Shown here piece by piece: positions 42,876-51,280 of a DNA stretch of 64,000 nucleotides. Numbering within the stretch: the first letter of the stretch is position 1; each line of letters opens with the position of its first letter. The notes under the pieces are model-generated. The model saw only the letters and a list, made by a program, of their open reading frames with translations, was not told the origin of the DNA and did no database searches. The translations under genes and the position numbers were made by a program. The stretch is from NCBI RefSeq assembly GCF_014201115.1, contig NZ_JACHDO010000001.1:4278001-4342000 (forward strand), written 5' to 3'. This stretch comes from Nocardiopsis metallicus. GTDB taxonomy: Bacteria; Actinomycetota; Actinomycetes; Streptosporangiales; Streptosporangiaceae.

Positions 42876-42960
42876 CCCTCGGAGTCCCGGAGTCCGGCGG
42901 CGACCTTCGGCACCCCTGAACAACACGAAAAGCACCTGGACGAACACGTTAAGTAGTAGC

Positions 42961-43491
42961 GTGCGCTGTGTGCTGACCACGACAACCCACCGACGGCGCA
43001 CGGTCGCGCTCTGCGGAGCGGTCCTCCTCCTGGCCACCGCCTGTGGCCAGAGCCACGGCCACACCCCGCAGCAGCTCAGCGAGATGATCGCCGAGACCGT
43101 GCGCGACTCCGCCGGGCCCGACTCGCTCGGCCTCGGCATACCCGACACCGCCTTCGACCCCGCCCGCTTCGCCTGCGCCCCCGCGGTGGACCCCGAACTC
43201 CCCGGCGGTTGGCGCAGCCAGGCCCCGCGCACGGCGGTCGGGGGCGGCGAGCCGGTCGAACTCGGACTGTCCGACACCCAAGGCCATTCCGGCACCGTCA
43301 CCGCCGCCGTGACCGGTCCCGACGGGGAGACCGCCACCGCCGAGGCCGACCTCGGCGAGGGCGAGTGGATCCACCTGGACTACCCCGACGCCTTCGACGG
43401 GGCTGAGCTGGCCTCCGGCGTGTACACCGTCGTGTGGTCCGACACCGAGAGCGGGGCGCCCATCACCTGCGACGGCTTCGAGGTGGAGTGA
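42961..43491 (+). CDS. Secreted lipoprotein, unknown function
   Basis: A 176-residue protein. Signal VALCGAVLLLATACGQ with lipobox-like LATAC, then a domain with two Cys (FACAPAVDPE, ITCDGFEVE) that could pair. GTG 42961 is used here, GTG 42970 is equally possible. TAAGTA lies just upstream. No family recognised; likely extracytoplasmic. Confidence 0.65.
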   Translation: MRCVLTTTTHRRRTVALCGAVLLLATACGQSHGHTPQQLSEMIAETVRDSAGPDSLGLGIPDTAFDPARFACAPAVDPELPGGWRSQAPRTAVGGGEPVELGLSDTQGHSGTVTAAVTGPDGETATAEADLGEGEWIHLDYPDAFDGAELASGVYTVVWSDTESGAPITCDGFEVE

Positions 43492-43691
43492 CCCCGGGAG
43501 CCCCGGCCAGTCCCCCCGGATAGCGCCGGGCAACCCCGTGTGGCCGGGTTCGGCCACCAGAACAGTCTCCTCCGGATGAACCGAAACCCCCCGTACCCGC
43601 GATGGGTCTGTTGACGCCCCGCCCGACGCGGGGCAGCCCGGCGCCGCCCCGATACCGTGCCGGGCCCTACAGACATACGGGAAGGGGCTCC

Positions 43692-44927
43692 ATGCTGCGT
43701 TCCCTCACCGCTGGGATCGTGCTGGCCTTCGCCGGTTCCCGAGCCAACGTGGCCCGGACCATCCTGTCCTGCGCGGGCATCGTCGTCGGTGTCGGCGCCC
43801 TGATCATGGTGGTCACCGCCGGCGACCTGGGCCAGCGCTACGCCACCGCCTTCAGCGAGGCCAACGCGGGACGCGCGGCGACCATGGAGGTCTCCGCGTT
43901 CGACCGTGTCACCGACCTCGACGCGTTCGAGGAGGACCTCGGCCGCGCCGGCGCCATCGAGACCTCGGTCCTCAAGCGGATCGAGAACGAACCGCCCCTC
44001 CGCAAGGGCGACCAGGTATTCCGGAACGTCGAAGTCGTCGGCGTGGACGCCGCCCTCGGCGACATCCGCCGGATCAACATGACCCAGGGCCGCTGGTTCA
44101 CCGAGGCCGACCTGGAGTCACGGGCACCGGTGCTGGTGGTCAACGAGGCCCTGGCCGCCGAACTCGGCGACTTCACCGGCGTCCAGCTCGGCAGCGACCA
44201 CTGGGCCGACGTGCGGATCGTGGGCGTCTCGCAGAGCTCCGCGTACGACGGCGACTGGTACAGCGCCTACCTGCTGCGCGCCCCCGCCTCCGGGGAACTC
44301 CTCTTCGGCCCCTCCTGGAGCCCCGAGGACAACTCGGCCACACAGGTCGCCTACCTGGCGCGGATCGACCCCTCCGACTCCGCCGCCGACGAGATGGACT
44401 TCGGTCAGGAGTTCACCGAGCGCCTGGCCTCGGCCAGCTGGCGCTGGGGGGTCGACAGCCAGGACAGCCTCATGGCCTACCGCTCCGACTACGCGGAGAC
44501 CACCGACGAGGTCATCGGATACCTGTCCCTGGGCCTGATCGGCATCGCGGTGATCACCCTCACCACAGGTCTGCTCGGCGTCCTCAACGTCGGGCTGGTC
44601 ACCGTGCGCGAACGACGGCGTGAACTCGCCACCTACCGAGCGCTCGGGGCGAGCAGGTTCACCCTGTTCGTGGCCGTGGTGATGGAGGCGGTGGTGGTGG
44701 CCGTCGTCGCCGGACTCATCGCCCTGGCGCTGTCCTGGGCGATGGTGGCCGCCGGCGGGGTCGTCATCGGCCGACTCATGTGGCTGCCACCCGACATCGC
44801 CATGACCGTTCCGCCCTCCGCCGCCCTGGTGGGGCTGGGCAGCGCGGCGTTCGTCGGACTCTTGGCCGGGATCATCCCCGCGATCCGGGCGCTGCGCGCG
44901 TCCGTCGTCGCCGGGCTGCGGGAATAG
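43692..44927 (+). CDS. ABC transporter permease (MacB/FtsX type)
   Basis: A 411-residue permease. One N-terminal transmembrane helix (ILSCAGIVVGVGALIMVV), a large extracytoplasmic MacB periplasmic-core domain (~45-270, including GRWFTEADLESRAPVLVVNE) and three C-terminal helices (IGYLSLGLIGIAVITLTTGL onward). The cytoplasmic motif RERRRELATYRALGAS is typical of FtsX. GAAGGGG precedes ATG 43692. First gene of a permease-adaptor-ATPase operon, probably exporting a peptide, lipid or antibiotic. Confidence 0.9.
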   Translation: MLRSLTAGIVLAFAGSRANVARTILSCAGIVVGVGALIMVVTAGDLGQRYATAFSEANAGRAATMEVSAFDRVTDLDAFEEDLGRAGAIETSVLKRIENEPPLRKGDQVFRNVEVVGVDAALGDIRRINMTQGRWFTEADLESRAPVLVVNEALAAELGDFTGVQLGSDHWADVRIVGVSQSSAYDGDWYSAYLLRAPASGELLFGPSWSPEDNSATQVAYLARIDPSDSAADEMDFGQEFTERLASASWRWGVDSQDSLMAYRSDYAETTDEVIGYLSLGLIGIAVITLTTGLLGVLNVGLVTVRERRRELATYRALGASRFTLFVAVVMEAVVVAVVAGLIALALSWAMVAAGGVVIGRLMWLPPDIAMTVPPSAALVGLGSAAFVGLLAGIIPAIRALRASVVAGLRE

Positions 44928-44936
44928 GAGACACAA

Positions 44937-45971
44937 GTGAAGAAGTGGATCATCATCGGCGCGGCCCTCACCCTGATGCTGGGCCTGGTCGGTTCGGGTT
45001 ACCTCCTGCTGTCCAGCTTCGGCGGCGCCGACCTGGACGAGGACGAGTTCATCAGCCAGGCCGCGGACGTGGGCGGCGGCCCGGTCGAGGTCGGACTGGG
45101 CACGGTCAGTTCCCTGCTCGTACTCGACGCCACCGTGCAGCCGGAACCGGGCAAGGCGCTCAAGGCCAACAAGGGCGGCACCGTCACCCACCTGTGGCTG
45201 GACAACGGCGCCGCGGTGGAGAACGGGGCCCCGGTCCTCAATGTCTCCGTGCCCGCCGAACCCACGGCGGGCGGGGGCGAGGACGACGAGGAGTCCGGAC
45301 CCGCGACCACCGAGATCACCCTCTACGCGCCCACCGCCGGGACGATCAGGGGGATGGGCGACGTGCAGGTCGGCGACGTCCTGGAGGCCGGGGCGACCGT
45401 GGCCACGGTCGCCCCGGACCAGTTCCGCGCCGTGGCCACCGTCCCCGCCAACGACCTGTACCGGCTCTACGACAACCCCGAGGACATCATGCTCAAGATC
45501 GACAAGGGGCCGCCCGCCGCCGAGTGCGAGTTCATCGGCGTGGGCGCCGCCGAGGAGGGGTCCGCCCCCGCCGAGGAGGAGTTCGACCCGTTCACCGGTG
45601 AGTCCGAAGGGGACGGCTCCGGGGCGGAGATCTCCTGCCGGGTGCCCTCGGACCTCCAGGTCTTCGAGGGGGTCAGGGGCAAGATGTCGGTGAGCACCGG
45701 CGAGGTCGAGGACGTCGTGGTCGTCCCGGTGACCGCCGTGCGCGGCACCGCCGAGGAGGGCGAGGTGATCGTGGTCGGCGAGGACGGCAGCGAGGAGAAC
45801 CGCGAGGTCGCGCTCGGCCTCTCCGACGGTCAGCTCGTCGAGGTCACCGAGGGGCTGGAGGTCGGCGAGACCATCATGGACCCGGTTCCGCTGGACCCGC
45901 GTTTCGACGTTCCCGGTGACGCCGATGACGACGAGGAGTTCGAGGGCGACTTCTACGGGATGGGTGGCTAG
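44937..45971 (+). CDS. Membrane-fusion (MacA/HlyD-like) adaptor
   Basis: A 344-residue protein with an N-terminal helix (WIIIGAALTLMLGLVGSGYL), lipoyl-like halves (TVTHLWLDNGAAVENGAPVL and TAGTIRGMGDVQVGDVLEAG) and a C-terminal barrel (VVVPVTAVRGTAEEG). No long coiled-coil hairpin is visible, as usual for Gram-positive adaptors that need not span a periplasm. Acidic insertions (GGGEDDEES, EGSAPAEEEFDPF). GTG with GGAG upstream. Confidence 0.85.
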   Translation: MKKWIIIGAALTLMLGLVGSGYLLLSSFGGADLDEDEFISQAADVGGGPVEVGLGTVSSLLVLDATVQPEPGKALKANKGGTVTHLWLDNGAAVENGAPVLNVSVPAEPTAGGGEDDEESGPATTEITLYAPTAGTIRGMGDVQVGDVLEAGATVATVAPDQFRAVATVPANDLYRLYDNPEDIMLKIDKGPPAAECEFIGVGAAEEGSAPAEEEFDPFTGESEGDGSGAEISCRVPSDLQVFEGVRGKMSVSTGEVEDVVVVPVTAVRGTAEEGEVIVVGEDGSEENREVALGLSDGQLVEVTEGLEVGETIMDPVPLDPRFDVPGDADDDEEFEGDFYGMGG

Positions 45972-46691
45972 ATGACGGCCGAAGGCCCCTACCCGGTGGC
46001 CGTCACCATGCGCAAGCCCGGTCCCCCGCTGCTCCGGGTGCGGGGGATCACCCGGCACTTCATGGTCTCCGGCACCCGGATCGACGTCCTGCACGACTGC
46101 ACCTTCGACGTCTCCCGCGGCGAGGTCGTGGCCATCGTCGGGCAGTCGGGGTCGGGCAAGTCCACCCTGCTGAACGTGCTGGGACTGCTGGACAAGCCCA
46201 GCAGCGGCTCCTACGTCTTCGACGGGGTGGAGACCACTCCCCTGCGCGAGGGCCGCAGGTCGCGGCTGCGCGGCGAGGGGATCGGGTTCGTGTTCCAGCA
46301 GTTCCACCTGCTGGAGCGGCGCACGGCCCTGGCGAACGTGGGCGTGCCGATGGTGCTCGGCGGGGTCCCGGTGCTGCGCCGCCGTGCCCGCGCCAAGGAA
46401 CTGCTGGAGTCGGTGGGGCTGGGTCACCGCCTCAGCTCCCAGCCGCACCAGCTGTCCGGCGGTGAGCAGCAGCGAGTGGCCCTGGCGCGCGCGCTGAGCC
46501 GTGAACCCGCGCTGATCCTCGCCGACGAGCCCACGGGCGCTCTGGACGCCGCCAGCAGCACCATGATCATGGACCAGCTGTTCGACCAGTCCCGGGTGCG
46601 TGACGCGGCCGTGGTGGTCGTGACCCACGACCCCAAGGTGGCCGAGCGGGCCGACCGGGTCGTGGAACTGGTGGAGGGCCGTACCCGCTGA
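45972..46691 (+). CDS. ABC transporter ATP-binding protein (MacB-like)
   Basis: A 239-residue ATPase: Walker A GQSGSGKSTLLN, Q-loop VFQQFHLLERRTALANV, signature LSGGEQQRVALARAL, Walker B LILADEPTGALD, H-loop VVVTHDP. It starts one base after the adaptor stop, so coupled. Together the three genes make a MacAB-like efflux or mechanotransmission system. Confidence 0.93.
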   Translation: MTAEGPYPVAVTMRKPGPPLLRVRGITRHFMVSGTRIDVLHDCTFDVSRGEVVAIVGQSGSGKSTLLNVLGLLDKPSSGSYVFDGVETTPLREGRRSRLRGEGIGFVFQQFHLLERRTALANVGVPMVLGGVPVLRRRARAKELLESVGLGHRLSSQPHQLSGGEQQRVALARALSREPALILADEPTGALDAASSTMIMDQLFDQSRVRDAAVVVVTHDPKVAERADRVVELVEGRTR

Positions 46692-46707
46692 CCCTCCCGG
46701 TGAGTAC

Positions 46708-46749
46708 GCGGTGCCCGGAGCCGCCCTGGCGGGCGGCTCCGGGCACCGC
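46708..46749. terminator. Terminator between ABC operon and dioxygenase gene
   Basis: A perfect 18-bp stem (GCGGTGCCCGGAGCCGCC with its complement) and 6-base loop between convergent genes. A partial copy of the right arm (GGCACCGCGTGTT) is repeated about 15 bases downstream. Confidence 0.8.
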
Positions 46750-46802
46750 GTGTTTCCGGCACCGCGTGTTCCCGGCAGGGCGGGCACCGGCCGCGCGGTC
46801 GG

Positions 46803-47735
46803 TCAGCGCGCCAGGAGTTCCTCGGTGCCGGTACCGGGCAGCGCGACGGTCACCTGGGTGCCCCAGGGGTCGTCCGTGACCACCGCCCGACCGGTGTCGG
46901 CGTGCGCCACCCCGAGCGCCCTCAGACGCGCCACGAGCGCGTCGAGGTCCTCCCGCCCCGGCACGGTGACCGCCACGTCGCCGAGCCCCAGCCCGGCGGC
47001 GCGCGGGCCCGCGCCCGCGCTGTTCCAGGTGTTCATCGCGACGTGGTGGTGATACCCGCCGGCCGCGGCGAACAGCGCTCCCGGGTAGGTCGCGACGGTG
47101 GTCTCGAAACCGAGCGCGTCGACGTAGAAGGCCCTGGCGGTCGCGATGTCACCGACCTGGAGGTGCACGTGCCCCACCCGTCCGGCGCGCCGCGGCCCCT
47201 CAGCGACGACGGCCTCGTCGAGGTGGGTGCGCAGGTAGGCGTTGGGGTCGAGGTACAGGGTGCTCATCCGGAGCTGTCCGTTGTCGTACTTCCAGTCCGC
47301 CCGGTCGCGGTCGGTGTAGAGCTCGATGCCGTTGCCCTCCGGGTCGGTGAAGTAGAAGGCCTCGCTGACCAGGTGGTCCGAGGAACCGACGAACCGGCTG
47401 CGCGGGTCGTCGGCCGACCGGTGGACGGTCGCGGCGAGGGCGGCGGCGTCGTCGAAGAGGAAGGCCGTGTGGAACAGCCCGGCCTGCCCCGGGTCGACGC
47501 CGGGCAGCCCCGGGGTGGAGATGAGCCGGATCATCGGGGTGCCGCCGCGGCCGAGCACCCGGCGGACCTCGCGCCCGTGTGAGCGCTCCTCGATGGGTTC
47601 CAGGGCCAGGGCGCTCGCATAGTACGAGGCCATGTTCTCCAGGTCCCCGACGCGCAGGGTCACGGCGTCCATGGTCGTCTCGGCGCTGAGGACGCGCTCG
47701 TCGGCGGTGGTTTCTTCGCTGGGGCGTGCGGTCAT
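46803..47735 (-). CDS. VOC-family ring-cleavage dioxygenase/glyoxalase-like protein
   Basis: A 310-residue protein with two VOC modules. The first has AVTLRVGDLENMASYYASAL and GLFHTAFLFDD; the second has VGHVHLQVGDIATARAFYVD and AAAGGYHHHVAMNTWNSAG. Metal ligands likely H (GHVHL), H (YHHHV) and a late E in the first module (GNGIELY pairs within it). The order resembles CatE-like catechol 2,3-dioxygenases of Bacillus. GGAGGG precedes ATG 47735. Divergent from a MarR gene with two matching palindromes between them. Confidence 0.88.
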   Translation of the reverse strand: MTARPSEETTADERVLSAETTMDAVTLRVGDLENMASYYASALALEPIEERSHGREVRRVLGRGGTPMIRLISTPGLPGVDPGQAGLFHTAFLFDDAAALAATVHRSADDPRSRFVGSSDHLVSEAFYFTDPEGNGIELYTDRDRADWKYDNGQLRMSTLYLDPNAYLRTHLDEAVVAEGPRRAGRVGHVHLQVGDIATARAFYVDALGFETTVATYPGALFAAAGGYHHHVAMNTWNSAGAGPRAAGLGLGDVAVTVPGREDLDALVARLRALGVAHADTGRAVVTDDPWGTQVTVALPGTGTEELLAR

Positions 47736-47792
47736 TTCGGGCCCTCCCCGGGTCCTGCGGCCCGAGGTGCGTACCCGCCCCCAGCCATTTGC

Positions 47793-47804
47793 TTGCACCT
47801 ACAA
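47793..47804. promoter_or_regulatory. Candidate MarR operator 1 (TTGCA-CC-TACAA)
   Basis: An imperfect inverted repeat matching operator 2 at eight of ten arm positions or better, located in the dioxygenase promoter side of the divergent gap. Confidence 0.45.
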
Positions 47805-47826
47805 CCATCACCCTAGGGCAGAAAGA

Positions 47827-47838
47827 TTGTAAGTACAA
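47827..47838. promoter_or_regulatory. Candidate MarR operator 2 (TTGTA-AG-TACAA)
   Basis: A perfect 5-bp-arm inverted repeat 34 bp from operator 1 and about 20 bases before the MarR start, overlapping its likely promoter. Consistent with autoregulation plus control of the dioxygenase. Confidence 0.55.
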
Positions 47839-47858
47839 CTATTTGCTAGGATGGCCGC

Positions 47859-48437
47859 ATGGCTGAGTCCACACTGCGGCACGAGGAGCGCATCGCCCTC
47901 GCCCGTCTGCACGCCCTGTTGGAGCTGCTCCCCACGGCCCTGGACAAGGAGCTCTCCCCCGCGGGCCTGACCTCCTTCGAGTTCACCCTGCTCGAAGCGC
48001 TGAGCGAGGCCGAGGAGCAGCGGCTCCGGCTGAGCGCCCTGGCCTCGCGCACCAACGCGACCCTGCCCCGGCTGTCGCGCGTGGTGACCGGCCTCGAACG
48101 CAAGGGCCTCGTACGCAAGGCGCCGTGCCCGGAGGACGGGCGCGCCACCAACGCACGGCTCACCGAGGAGGGCCTGGGGGTGTACCGATCCAGTCGTGCG
48201 CGCTACGACTCGGCCGTACGCCGCATGATCCTCGACGGACTCGACGAGCGGGGGGTGGCACAGCTCACCGAACTCACCTACGCGATCCTGACGAAGCTGG
48301 ACCCCGACGCCCCGAAGCGGATCATCGGCGGGGAGGGCAGCGAAGACGAGAGCCGCGGTGCGGATCCGATGCCGCCCCCGGCCTGCCCCGCGGATCCGGC
48401 TCCAGAGCCGGCCTGTCCGGCGGACCCGGCCAAGTAA
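47859..48437 (+). CDS. MarR-family regulator
   Basis: A 192-residue winged-helix protein: LTSFEFTLLEALSEAEEQRL, LRLSALASRTNATLPRLSRV, VTGLERKGLVRKAPCPEDGR, ATNARLTEEG. The C-terminal ~35 residues are a Pro/Ala/Cys tail (PPPACPADPAPEPACPADPA) with a repeated PACPADPA unit, unusual for the family. TAGGAT six bases before ATG 47859 suggests a leaderless mRNA. Likely represses the divergent dioxygenase. Confidence 0.9.
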   Translation: MAESTLRHEERIALARLHALLELLPTALDKELSPAGLTSFEFTLLEALSEAEEQRLRLSALASRTNATLPRLSRVVTGLERKGLVRKAPCPEDGRATNARLTEEGLGVYRSSRARYDSAVRRMILDGLDERGVAQLTELTYAILTKLDPDAPKRIIGGEGSEDESRGADPMPPPACPADPAPEPACPADPAK

Positions 48438-48492
48438 CCGTGGAGGGGCACGACGAAACACGGTGCCCCGGACAGTACCTCGAAAAATGCGA

Positions 48493-48524
48493 CAGGCCCG
48501 GAACTCAAATGAGTTCCGGGCCTG
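48493..48524 (-). terminator. Terminator of tRNA-fMet copy 1
   Basis: A 14-bp stem (CAGGCCCGGAACTC with its complement), 4-base loop, followed on the minus strand within five bases by ATTTTT. Confidence 0.85.
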
Positions 48525-48526
48525 AT

Positions 48527-48758
48527 TTGGTAGCGGGGACAGGATTTGAACCTGCGACCTCTGGGTTATGAGCCCAGCGAGCTACCGAACTGCTCCACCC
48601 CGCGTCGTTGTGATCTCTACTTTAGGGCCTTGAACCCCGGGTGGCAAATCGGTTTCTGTTGGCACGAAACCGATCGGAGATCCACCTGTTCGCCCTGGTC
48701 AGCTGCCCGACCCGGCCTATTGGCTACTCTACCAGGCTTTCCTCGCGGACCGCCCCGG
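48527..48758. repeat. 232-bp direct duplication, copy 1
   Basis: Identical by eye to 48881-49112 (offset 354). It contains the tRNA-fMet gene and about 154 bp upstream of it, including its promoter region, but not the terminator, which differs between copies. Confidence 0.9.
48528..48604 (-). tRNA. Initiator tRNA-fMet (CAT), copy 1
   Basis: A 77-base tRNA including encoded CCA. Anticodon loop CTCATAA is closed by GGG/CCC pairs, T-arm contains GGTTCAAATCC, D-arm AGCAGTTCGGTAGCT. Position 1 is C opposite T72, an unpaired acceptor end. The three G-C pairs and the open first pair are initiator hallmarks. It lies in a 232-bp segment duplicated exactly at 48881-49112. Confidence 0.95.
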
Positions 48759-48851
48759 CATTCTCACCGCGCACGCGCATCCTCGTCGAATATCGACTCC
48801 GATACGCGCTTCCCGAATTCACCGCCAAGGCGAAGAAACCGAGAAAAGCAC

Positions 48852-48877
48852 CGGACCCGGGATTTTTCCCGGGTCCG
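48852..48877 (-). terminator. Terminator of tRNA-fMet copy 2
   Basis: A perfect 11-bp stem (CGGACCCGGGA with its complement) around TTTT, followed on the minus strand by a T-rich stretch (GTGCTTTTCTC). Unrelated in sequence to the copy 1 terminator. Confidence 0.8.
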
Positions 48878-48880
48878 ATC

Positions 48881-49112
48881 TTGGTAGCGGGGACAGGATT
48901 TGAACCTGCGACCTCTGGGTTATGAGCCCAGCGAGCTACCGAACTGCTCCACCCCGCGTCGTTGTGATCTCTACTTTAGGGCCTTGAACCCCGGGTGGCA
49001 AATCGGTTTCTGTTGGCACGAAACCGATCGGAGATCCACCTGTTCGCCCTGGTCAGCTGCCCGACCCGGCCTATTGGCTACTCTACCAGGCTTTCCTCGC
49101 GGACCGCCCCGG
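48881..49112. repeat. 232-bp direct duplication, copy 2
   Basis: Identical to 48527-48758. At 49113 the sequences diverge abruptly, and 23 bases later the 30-bp inverted repeat of the mobile region begins. Confidence 0.9.
48882..48958 (-). tRNA. Initiator tRNA-fMet (CAT), copy 2
   Basis: Identical to copy 1 at 48528-48604, including encoded CCA. It is upstream of copy 1 on the minus strand but ends in its own terminator, so the two genes are probably separate transcripts. Confidence 0.95.
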
Positions 49113-49135
49113 ACGCGGACCAGGGGCACGGGAAC

Positions 49136-49165
49136 GGATGCTGTTGGCGAATCCGGATGGGGTCC
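49136..49165. repeat. Left 30-bp inverted repeat
   Basis: Matches the reverse complement of 51369-51398 in 28 of 30 positions; both ends carry GGATGCTGTTGGCGAATCCGG. Together they enclose the 58-bp palindrome and the IS4-like element. Apart from these, 49166-49467 holds no gene that I can support. Confidence 0.75.
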
Positions 49166-49268
49166 GGGGAGGGTTCTCCGCAGTGGGTTCGGGGGCTTGG
49201 GGGTGGGTGGAGGTGCCCGAAACCCGGGCTGGCACGTGTCTGTTGCGTCCGTAACCGTCAGGTCCCCG

Positions 49269-49326
49269 GTGATCTTGCTACCAGGAGCGAGTTCGGCGCC
49301 GAACTCGCTCCTGGTAGCAAGATCAC
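49269..49326. repeat. Perfect 58-bp palindrome
   Basis: Two 29-bp arms with no spacer, checked base by base; centre between 49297 and 49298 at GGC/GCC, outer ends GTGATCTTGC and GCAAGATCAC. It could extrude as a cruciform or fold in RNA as a very long hairpin. It is in non-coding DNA 142 bp left of the IS4-like element. Confidence 0.9.
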
Positions 49327-49467
49327 GCTGGAAGGAGGGGCCGAAACCGGTCCGGGTCCGGCCGGGGTGGCGCTTCGATCGGTCTGTCCACCGGGCCGGG
49401 TAGGGGTCCCCGTCTGGCCTGGGGAGCGGGTCAAGGCGGAGCGCCCCACAGAGCGAAGCGCTCCGAC

Positions 49468-51280
49468 CAATGCCGTTTAGTTAGCGCTTCAGGCCAGATG
49501 TCAAGCCTGTAACACCACCCGCAACCACCCAGCACAAAGAACGGGACCTCCGATAGAAGCAGGAAATCGACCAAGATCCACCTGCGCCCGGAGGCCCCGT
49601 TGCCCGACCAGTATGCCACCACCACAACCTCTGCCACCCGCACGATCACCGTGGCCGCTGGAATCTACGCCCCCGGCCACCTGGGCGAGCTCACCCGCTA
49701 CCTCCCCTTCGACCTCATCGACGCCGCCCTGGAACACACCCGCACCCAGCAACAACGACTACGCCGCCTGCCCTCACGGGTCGGCGTCTACTTCGTGCTC
49801 GCCCTCACCCTGTTCCCCCACCTGGGATACGCCCGCGTCTGGGACACCCTCGTCGCAGGCCTGCACGGCCTACCCGTGCCCCGCCCCAGCCAATCCGCCC
49901 TCAGCCACCTACGCCGACGTTTGGGAGCCGGCCCGTTCAAAACCCTCTTCGAGACCCTCGCGGTTCCTTTGGCCCAACCCGCGACCCCCGGCACCCGCTA
50001 CCGGCACTGGCGCACCGTGGCCTTTGACGCCTGCCACTCGATCAAAGCCCCTGACAGCGAACGCAACCTCACCTGGCTCCGCAAAATCCACTACCAGCAA
50101 GGCGTGGAAGGCTACCCCCGCCTGCAGATCACCACCCTGTGCGAGACCGGCACCCGCTCCCTGCTGGGAGCCACCCTGACCCGAGCCCCCAGCGGCGAAC
50201 CCGACCAGGCCCGCCCCCTGCTGGGCCTGCTCACCCCCCAGATGCTGGTCCTGGCCGACCAGGCCTACCAAGGCAACACCTTCCTGGGCGAGCTCGCCAC
50301 CACCGGAGCCCAACTCCTGATCCGTTTGCACCCACGCCGCCGCCCCCGGGTGGAAACCCTGCTACCGGACGGCTCCTACCTCACCCACCTGGACGGGCTC
50401 AAACTCCGCGTCATCGAAGCCCGCATCACCGCCACCACCCAGGACGGGCAGCAGGCCAGGGGCGTGTACCGGCTGGCCACCACCCTGCTCGACCACCGCA
50501 CCGACCCCGCCCCACAGCTGCTGGCCCTCTACCACGAACGCTGGGAGATCGAATCGGCCTTCTACTCCCTGCGCCATACCCTGCTGCACCGTCGCGTGTT
50601 GCGCTCCCAGGACCCGGTCGGCCTGGAGCAGGAGGTGTGGGCCCTGTTGGCGCTCTACCAAGCGCTGCGCATGGCCATGGTCGAGGCGGTGGAGTCCCGG
50701 CCGGGCACCCACGCCGATCGGGCTGGGTTCACCACTGCCCTGAACACCGCCCGATGTCAGGTCATCACTGCCCAGCAGGTGCTGCCCGACGATGACGATC
50801 CCGGCCGGGGCGGAAGCATCGTTCAGGCGGTGTTGGACAACCTGCTCCCGGCCCGCCGTGCTCGGATCAGCGCGCGCAAGGTCAAGTGTCCTCAGTTGCG
50901 TTACGGCTACGCCGATCCCGAGCGGCCGCTCGCCACCCACCAGGTGCAGAAAGTGGAGTTGGAGATCTTGGCCCCTGCGCCTGGGGCCGTGGTGGGCCCC
51001 AAACAGTCCGCAGCTCAACCGCTGGCACCTGGAATCCGCCCTGGTGGGTCCAAGGAGCGCACGATGCGCCTGTTGGGTTCTGGTCCAGACCGAGGTTGGA
51101 GCCCGATCGAGGTGGCTCGGGCTTTGGGTTATCCCCATTACCGGAGTCTGGCCACGCAGATGGGCGTGTGGGTCCAGGAAGGGTTCCTGCAACGGATCGC
51201 TCGAGGCCGTTACACCCTGGCGCCACGGTGGGCGAGTTCGGGGTTGACAGCTCAGCCTGTCCCTTAACTAAACGGCATTG
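49468..51280 (+). mobile_element. IS4-like insertion sequence
   Basis: A 1813-bp element with perfect 16-bp terminal inverted repeats (CAATGCCGTTTAGTTA at left and its reverse complement at right). A 10-bp direct repeat GCGCTCCGAC flanks it (49458-49467 and 51281-51290), a target duplication in the size range of IS4 relatives. One long transposase ORF fills it. The target site lies inside a GTCAAGG...CCTTGAC inverted repeat (49430-49436 and 51299-51305). Confidence 0.92.
49600..51267 (+). CDS. IS4-family transposase
   Basis: A 555-residue DDE transposase. The N-terminal region (LTRYLPFDLIDAALEHTRTQ, LPSRVGVYFVLALTLFPHLG) matches the IS4 N-terminal domain. DDE residues: FDACHSIKAPDSERN, LADQAYQG and YHERWEIESAFYSLRH (Y-R-E signature with R in place of the usual K). 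A C-terminal extension after about residue 500 resembles a winged helix (WSPIEVARALGYPHYRSLAT). TTG start with GGAGG five bases upstream. Apparently intact. Confidence 0.9.
   Translation: MPDQYATTTTSATRTITVAAGIYAPGHLGELTRYLPFDLIDAALEHTRTQQQRLRRLPSRVGVYFVLALTLFPHLGYARVWDTLVAGLHGLPVPRPSQSALSHLRRRLGAGPFKTLFETLAVPLAQPATPGTRYRHWRTVAFDACHSIKAPDSERNLTWLRKIHYQQGVEGYPRLQITTLCETGTRSLLGATLTRAPSGEPDQARPLLGLLTPQMLVLADQAYQGNTFLGELATTGAQLLIRLHPRRRPRVETLLPDGSYLTHLDGLKLRVIEARITATTQDGQQARGVYRLATTLLDHRTDPAPQLLALYHERWEIESAFYSLRHTLLHRRVLRSQDPVGLEQEVWALLALYQALRMAMVEAVESRPGTHADRAGFTTALNTARCQVITAQQVLPDDDDPGRGGSIVQAVLDNLLPARRARISARKVKCPQLRYGYADPERPLATHQVQKVELEILAPAPGAVVGPKQSAAQPLAPGIRPGGSKERTMRLLGSGPDRGWSPIEVARALGYPHYRSLATQMGVWVQEGFLQRIARGRYTLAPRWASSGLTAQPVP

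Noticed and set aside
48546..49480. Repeated plus-strand ORFs over the tRNA duplication (for example MNLRPLGYEPSELPNCSTP)
   Set aside because: They are translations of the tRNA gene complement and its flank, duplicated because the DNA is duplicated; such spurious proteins are a known annotation artefact.
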